NCBI GenBank assembly: GCA_965247705.1
Contig: CBDFHV010000008.1
Span: 1-13,822, forward strand
Direction of reading: 5' to 3'
Length of the DNA: 13,822 nucleotides
DNA from: CBDFHV01 sp965247705
Lineage (GTDB): Bacteria > Pseudomonadota > Alphaproteobacteria > Rhodospirillales > CAMCUA01
Under the pieces are notes generated by a model. That model made no database searches and was not told the origin of the DNA. It saw only the letters and a list, made by a program, of their open reading frames with translations. Position 1 is the first letter of the stretch, and each line of letters starts with the position of its first letter. This document shows, one piece after another, positions 13,809 to 13,822 of the stretch. A program made the position numbers and the translations under genes.

Positions 13809-13822
13809 ATAAAGAGTCGCCG
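13809..13822 (-). pseudogene. FkbM-family methyltransferase, start of the 5' fragment (continues outside window)
   Basis: This holds the second copy of ATAAAGAG (13809-13816) and six further bases. Read on the minus strand and joined to 12723 it gives A-T-L-Y-F-R-A-A-Y-P in frame, as expected for the segment just before the SAM-binding strand of FkbM enzymes. The N-terminal part of the gene should continue on the minus strand beyond the right edge. Confidence 0.75.

Overview
The window is GC-rich chromosomal DNA, most likely from a motile alphaproteobacterium and perhaps of the Rhodospirillales type. A FlaF-family flagellar regulator, a family essentially restricted to Alphaproteobacteria, supports this, as do a TRAP transporter operon and TPR-methyltransferase genes of the COG4976 type. 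The taxonomic placement is inference.

Region 1 (1-4868) is a small-molecule uptake and amide-hydrolysis module. A plus-strand operon encodes a TRAP transporter: solute-binding protein (5' end outside the window), small permease DctQ and large permease DctM. It continues into a 69-residue AtzG/GatC-like protein and an amidase-signature hydrolase, joined by short gaps and a GTGA overlap. An isochorismatase-fold cysteine hydrolase converges on the amidase, and their stop codons overlap. The likely joint role is import and hydrolysis of an amide- or ureide-type compound; the substrate cannot be read from sequence.

Region 2 (4915-6621) is flagellar. flaF (minus) and a cysteine-free 358-residue protein of unknown family (plus) are divergent around a 270-bp intergenic region. 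That region holds two unrelated tandem-repeat blocks, three 20-bp units and two 16-bp units with a TTGGCCAA palindrome.

Region 3 (6605-10759, continuing at 12363-12731 and past 13809) looks like a surface or flagellin modification cluster. It has two tandem TPR-methyltransferase genes, a GT-A type glycosyltransferase, and a convergent FkbM-family methyltransferase. The first TPR-methyltransferase gene carries an apparent 1-base frameshift and an in-frame TAG. The FkbM gene is split by two insertion sequences.

The two insertion sequences are an IS1380-family element (10764-12362, 4-bp CTAG target duplication) and an IS1595-family element (12732-13808, 8-bp duplication, perfect 18-bp terminal repeats). 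Both look intact. Removing each with one target-duplication copy restores a continuous FkbM reading frame across both junctions. The modification cluster therefore appears partly inactivated, and recently so.
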